From Anaerolineales bacterium UBA6663 (GTDB taxonomy: Bacteria > Chloroflexota > Anaerolineae > Anaerolineales > UBA6663): a stretch of DNA of 8,549 nt. Position numbers and translations under genes: made by a program. Below the pieces are notes generated by a model that saw nothing but the letters and a program-made list of their open reading frames with translations, was not told the DNA's origin and did no database searches. The DNA is taken from contig DKKP01000074.1 in assembly GCA_002455335.1 (NCBI GenBank), positions 1 to 8,549 of the forward strand, given 5' to 3'. Below, piece after piece: positions 6,616 to 8,549 of this stretch. Numbering within the stretch: position 1 is the stretch's first letter; each line of letters begins with the position of its first letter.

Positions 6616-7211
6616 TGACGCCCTCGCACTTCCTGATGACCGCGGCCGCCGACGCGCTGCTCAAGGCACGGGGCGTCCGCCCGCACACCCTGGCCTTACT
6701 TGTCGGCTCGGTGGCGCCGGATCTGCCGTTGTATGTGCTCAGCGTCGCCTATATCGGCTGGAACTACTACGCCGCACCGTGGTTGTTTGGTGCGCCCGCG
6801 CCAGCCGAGCATGTGTTCGGCGCAGGGTACGACACGCTTTACTTCACGGATCCACTTTGGGTCATCTCGCATAACGTGCTGCATGCGCCGCTGACCCTCC
6901 TGGCATTTGCCGGGATCGGGGCCTGGGCCGCTCGCTCGGGTCGACCGTGGGGGATCGTTGCGCTCTGGTTCCTGGCGGGCTGCGCGTTGCATGCGGGCGT
7001 CGACATCCTTACCCATCGCGACGACGGGCCGCTGTTGCTCTTCCCGTTCGACTGGAGCCTGCGCTTCCCGGCGCCGATCAGTTATTGGGATCGACGTTAC
7101 GGCGCGGCGTTGTTCGCGCCGTTCGAGCGCGGTCTGGATGCCGTGATCGTGGTCGCCTTCGCGGTGCGCTGGATATTCGGCCGCGTCAGGCGGCGGAGCA
7201 CGACGCCATGA
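6612..7211 (+). CDS. Putative membrane-bound metal-dependent hydrolase (YdjM-like)
   Basis: This 199-residue polytopic membrane protein has a motif pattern like the YdjM/LexA-binding-associated membrane hydrolases: TPSH near the N-terminus (H6), VAPDLP (P36, D37), SHNVLHAPL (H87, H91), LHAGVDILTHRDD (H127, D131, H135, D137, D138) and PISYWD (155-160). The His and Asp residues lie at the ends of hydrophobic segments (about 27-48, 92-108, 113-128, 174-189), as for a metal site at the membrane surface. Substrate is unknown and activity unproven even for the family. The open frame runs upstream to 6147, but the ATG at 6612 (followed by a second ATG) is preferred because it overlaps the permease stop as ATGA and begins the family motif; a GAGGG lies 12 nt upstream. 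Its own stop overlaps permease 2 as ATGA. Placement between two halves of one transporter is unusual. Confidence 0.75.
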   Translation: MMTPSHFLMTAAADALLKARGVRPHTLALLVGSVAPDLPLYVLSVAYIGWNYYAAPWLFGAPAPAEHVFGAGYDTLYFTDPLWVISHNVLHAPLTLLAFAGIGAWAARSGRPWGIVALWFLAGCALHAGVDILTHRDDGPLLLFPFDWSLRFPAPISYWDRRYGAALFAPFERGLDAVIVVAFAVRWIFGRVRRRSTTP

Positions 7212-8011
7212 GCGCACGCTCGCGTCGCCTGCTCTGGCTGGTCGTGGTCGTGGTCTGGGCTGTGCCATTCGTTCCGCTGCTGATCTGGCCGTTCGCAGGA
7301 AGCTGGTTGTATCCGGCGCCGTTGCCGACGATCTGGGGTGATCGGGCCTGGTCGTATCTCGCCAGCCCAGGAGCGCGTGTCGGCCAGGCGCTGTTCAACA
7401 GCCTGAGCCTGGCGCTGGTGGTCGCGTTTGCGGCTGTGGCTTTGGGGTTGCCGGCCGGGCGCGCGCTCGCACTCGGCCGTTTTCGCGGACGCGGTCTGGC
7501 GCACATGGTTTTTCTGCTGCCCGCCATCGTGCCGCCCCAGGCTGCGGCTTTTGGTCTGCACGCGACCTTTCTCCGGGCCGGGCTGGTCGACCACTGGCTC
7601 GGGGTCGCGCTGGCGCATCTTGTGCCCGTATTACCGTACGTGGTGATCACGTTGGTCGGCGTCTTCGCGAACTACGACGCGAGCTTCGAGCAACAGGCGC
7701 GCACGCTCGGTGCCGGACCCTGGTTGCGGTTTCGTGCCGTGACGCTGCCGCTGATCTTGCCCGGCCTGCTGGTCGCCGGCCTGTATGCATTCTTGATCTC
7801 GTGGAGCCAGGTGCTTGTAACTCTGTTGATCGGCGGCGGAACAGTGACGACTCTGCCTATGCTGTTGCTGGCCTTCGTCGCCAGCGGCGACCATGCCCTC
7901 GCCGCGGCCTTGTCGCTTGTGCTCCTGATCCCGGCTTTCGTCGTCCTTGGCGCAGCCATCCGGCTCTCGAGAACGGCCGGAACGCCGGCCGGCGGCGGCC
8001 GCATCGCGTGA
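7208..8011 (+). CDS. ABC transporter permease 2 (YnjC-like half)
   Basis: This 267-residue BPD-type permease has hydrophobic segments at about 8-30, 62-87, 98-120, 129-153, 183-208 and 213-252 (the last region probably contains two helices). The EAA-type ATPase-docking loop is at about 160-185, visible as EQQARTLGAGPWLRF followed by AVTLPLILP. It shares the core ARTLGA-x-PW and AVTLPL with permease 1, consistent with an ancient pair that forms a heterodimeric pore. The frame is open from 6947, but the ATG at 7208 is preferred: it overlaps the preceding stop as ATGA, has GGAG 9 nt upstream, and the sequence starts with a basic stretch and a membrane helix as expected. It lies 21 nt before the ATPase gene. 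The hydrolase gene separates it from permease 1. Confidence 0.9.
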   Translation: MSARSRRLLWLVVVVVWAVPFVPLLIWPFAGSWLYPAPLPTIWGDRAWSYLASPGARVGQALFNSLSLALVVAFAAVALGLPAGRALALGRFRGRGLAHMVFLLPAIVPPQAAAFGLHATFLRAGLVDHWLGVALAHLVPVLPYVVITLVGVFANYDASFEQQARTLGAGPWLRFRAVTLPLILPGLLVAGLYAFLISWSQVLVTLLIGGGTVTTLPMLLLAFVASGDHALAAALSLVLLIPAFVVLGAAIRLSRTAGTPAGGGRIA

Positions 8012-8032
8012 GGATCCAGTCGCGACTATCCC

Positions 8033-8479
8033 ATGACACACGTTGAGCTCAAGCATCTGACCTACTCTTACGACGCCCATCCGGCGCTGGCCGATCTTTC
8101 GCTCGAGATCGGCTCGGGCGAACTGGCCGCCGTGCTCGGGCCTTCGGGTTGCGGCAAGACGACGACCCTGCGCTTGCTCGCGGGACTGCTCCACCCAACG
8201 GCCGGCGATGTGCGCTTCGACGGCCACTCGGTGCTCGAGACGGCTGCCGAGCGCCGCGGCGCCGTGATGGTCTTTCAGCAACCACTGCTCTTCCCGCATC
8301 TCTCGGTCTTCGACAACGTCGCCTTTGGCCTGCGCGCCCAGAAGCAGCCGGAGCCCGAGATCCGACGCGCGGTGGCCGAGATCCTGGCCAGAGTGCGGCT
8401 CGAGGGCCTCGAGCGACGCGGCCCACGCGAGCTCTCGGGCGGCCAGGCGCAGCGCGTGGCGCTGGCGCGCGCGCGCTGA
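8033..8479 (+). CDS. ABC transporter ATPase, N-terminal part, frame broken
   Basis: The frame encodes 148 residues of an ABC ATPase that would energise the permeases. Walker A is GPSGCGKTT (36-44), the Q-loop is at Q82 (VFQQPLLFPH), and the signature LSGGQ is at 134-138. The frame then ends at TGA 8477-8479, just after RVALARAR. The next motifs (Walker B, LLLDEP, and FGALD) are present in the frame starting at 8476. The frame offset corresponds to one extra GC unit in the tract at 8465-8476; removing one unit would rejoin the frames. As read, the protein lacks Walker B and would not hydrolyse ATP. A sequencing or assembly error is the simplest alternative. No good ribosome site lies close to the ATG (GAGG is 19 nt upstream), and the gene follows permease 2 by 21 nt. 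By position it is the YnjD-type subunit, but the sequence alone does not separate YnjD from other importer ATPases. Confidence 0.85.
   Translation: MTHVELKHLTYSYDAHPALADLSLEIGSGELAAVLGPSGCGKTTTLRLLAGLLHPTAGDVRFDGHSVLETAAERRGAVMVFQQPLLFPHLSVFDNVAFGLRAQKQPEPEIRRAVAEILARVRLEGLERRGPRELSGGQAQRVALARAR
8465..8476 (+). repeat. (GC)6 dinucleotide tract at the ATPase frameshift
   Basis: Six tandem GC units lie between the ABC signature and Walker B codons. With five units the ATPase frame stays open through LLLDEP and to the window end; with six, TGA follows directly. Dinucleotide tracts are prone to replication slippage, and also to sequencing error in GC-rich DNA. Confidence 0.8.
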
Positions 8480-8549
8480 TCAACCAACTGCGCGTGCTGC
8501 TGCTCGACGAACCGTTCGGCGCACTCGATCTCAAGCTACGCCAGCAGAT
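8476..8549 (+). pseudogene. ABC ATPase, out-of-frame continuation, cut by window edge
   Basis: In the frame beginning at 8476, 24 residues are readable, including Walker B with the catalytic Glu (LLLDEP) and the D-loop (FGALD), ending in KLRQQ. They continue the ATPase exactly where its first frame stops. The H-loop and C-terminal part are beyond the window. Confidence 0.8.

Noticed and set aside
6947..7207. Upstream extension of the permease 2 frame
   Set aside because: It lies inside the hydrolase gene in another frame and is Arg-rich; the membrane protein begins at 7208 with a good ribosome site.

Overview
This GC-rich, gene-dense window looks like a bacterial chromosome segment. The style suggests a Chloroflexota (Anaerolineae-like) genome: a CorA with the N-terminal sequence type I associate with that phylum, and a lipoprotein with a long Pro/Thr/Ala linker. 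That assignment rests on remembered resemblance and is low to moderate confidence. There are no tRNA or rRNA genes, insertion sequences, phage genes or CRISPR arrays.

Left part (1-1964, minus strand): a tight three-gene unit read right to left. It runs HAD-family hydrolase (pyrimidine 5'-nucleotidase type), then a 99-residue membrane/coiled-coil protein, then a CorA-type divalent cation transporter. The last two genes overlap by ATGA. A perfect hairpin at the left edge (1-19) is probably the terminator. The divergent intergenic region (1965-2175) holds a 17-bp palindrome and a weak -10 element that would give the HAD gene an almost leaderless transcript.

Right part (2176-8549, plus strand): seven co-directional genes with gaps of 21 nt or less, or 4-nt overlaps, so probably one operon. 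They are a VTT (TVP38/TMEM64, DedA-like) membrane protein; an FAD/NAD(P) disulfide oxidoreductase of the mercuric reductase/lipoamide dehydrogenase type; a YnjB-family substrate-binding lipoprotein; ABC permease 1; a YdjM-like putative membrane metal-dependent hydrolase; ABC permease 2; and the ABC ATPase, which runs off the window.

The layout recalls the E. coli ydjXYZ-ynjABCD cluster, where VTT proteins and redox-type genes also precede a YnjB-type ABC importer of unknown substrate. The differences are that an FAD disulfide oxidoreductase sits at the redox position, the permease is split into two genes, and a membrane hydrolase gene is wedged between the permeases. The ATPase reading frame is broken by what looks like one extra GC unit in a (GC)6 tract between the ABC signature and Walker B. 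This may be a sequencing error, a real mutation or a slippage switch. A plausible but untested reading is a system that captures a solute, imports it, and handles it with a redox enzyme and membrane proteins.
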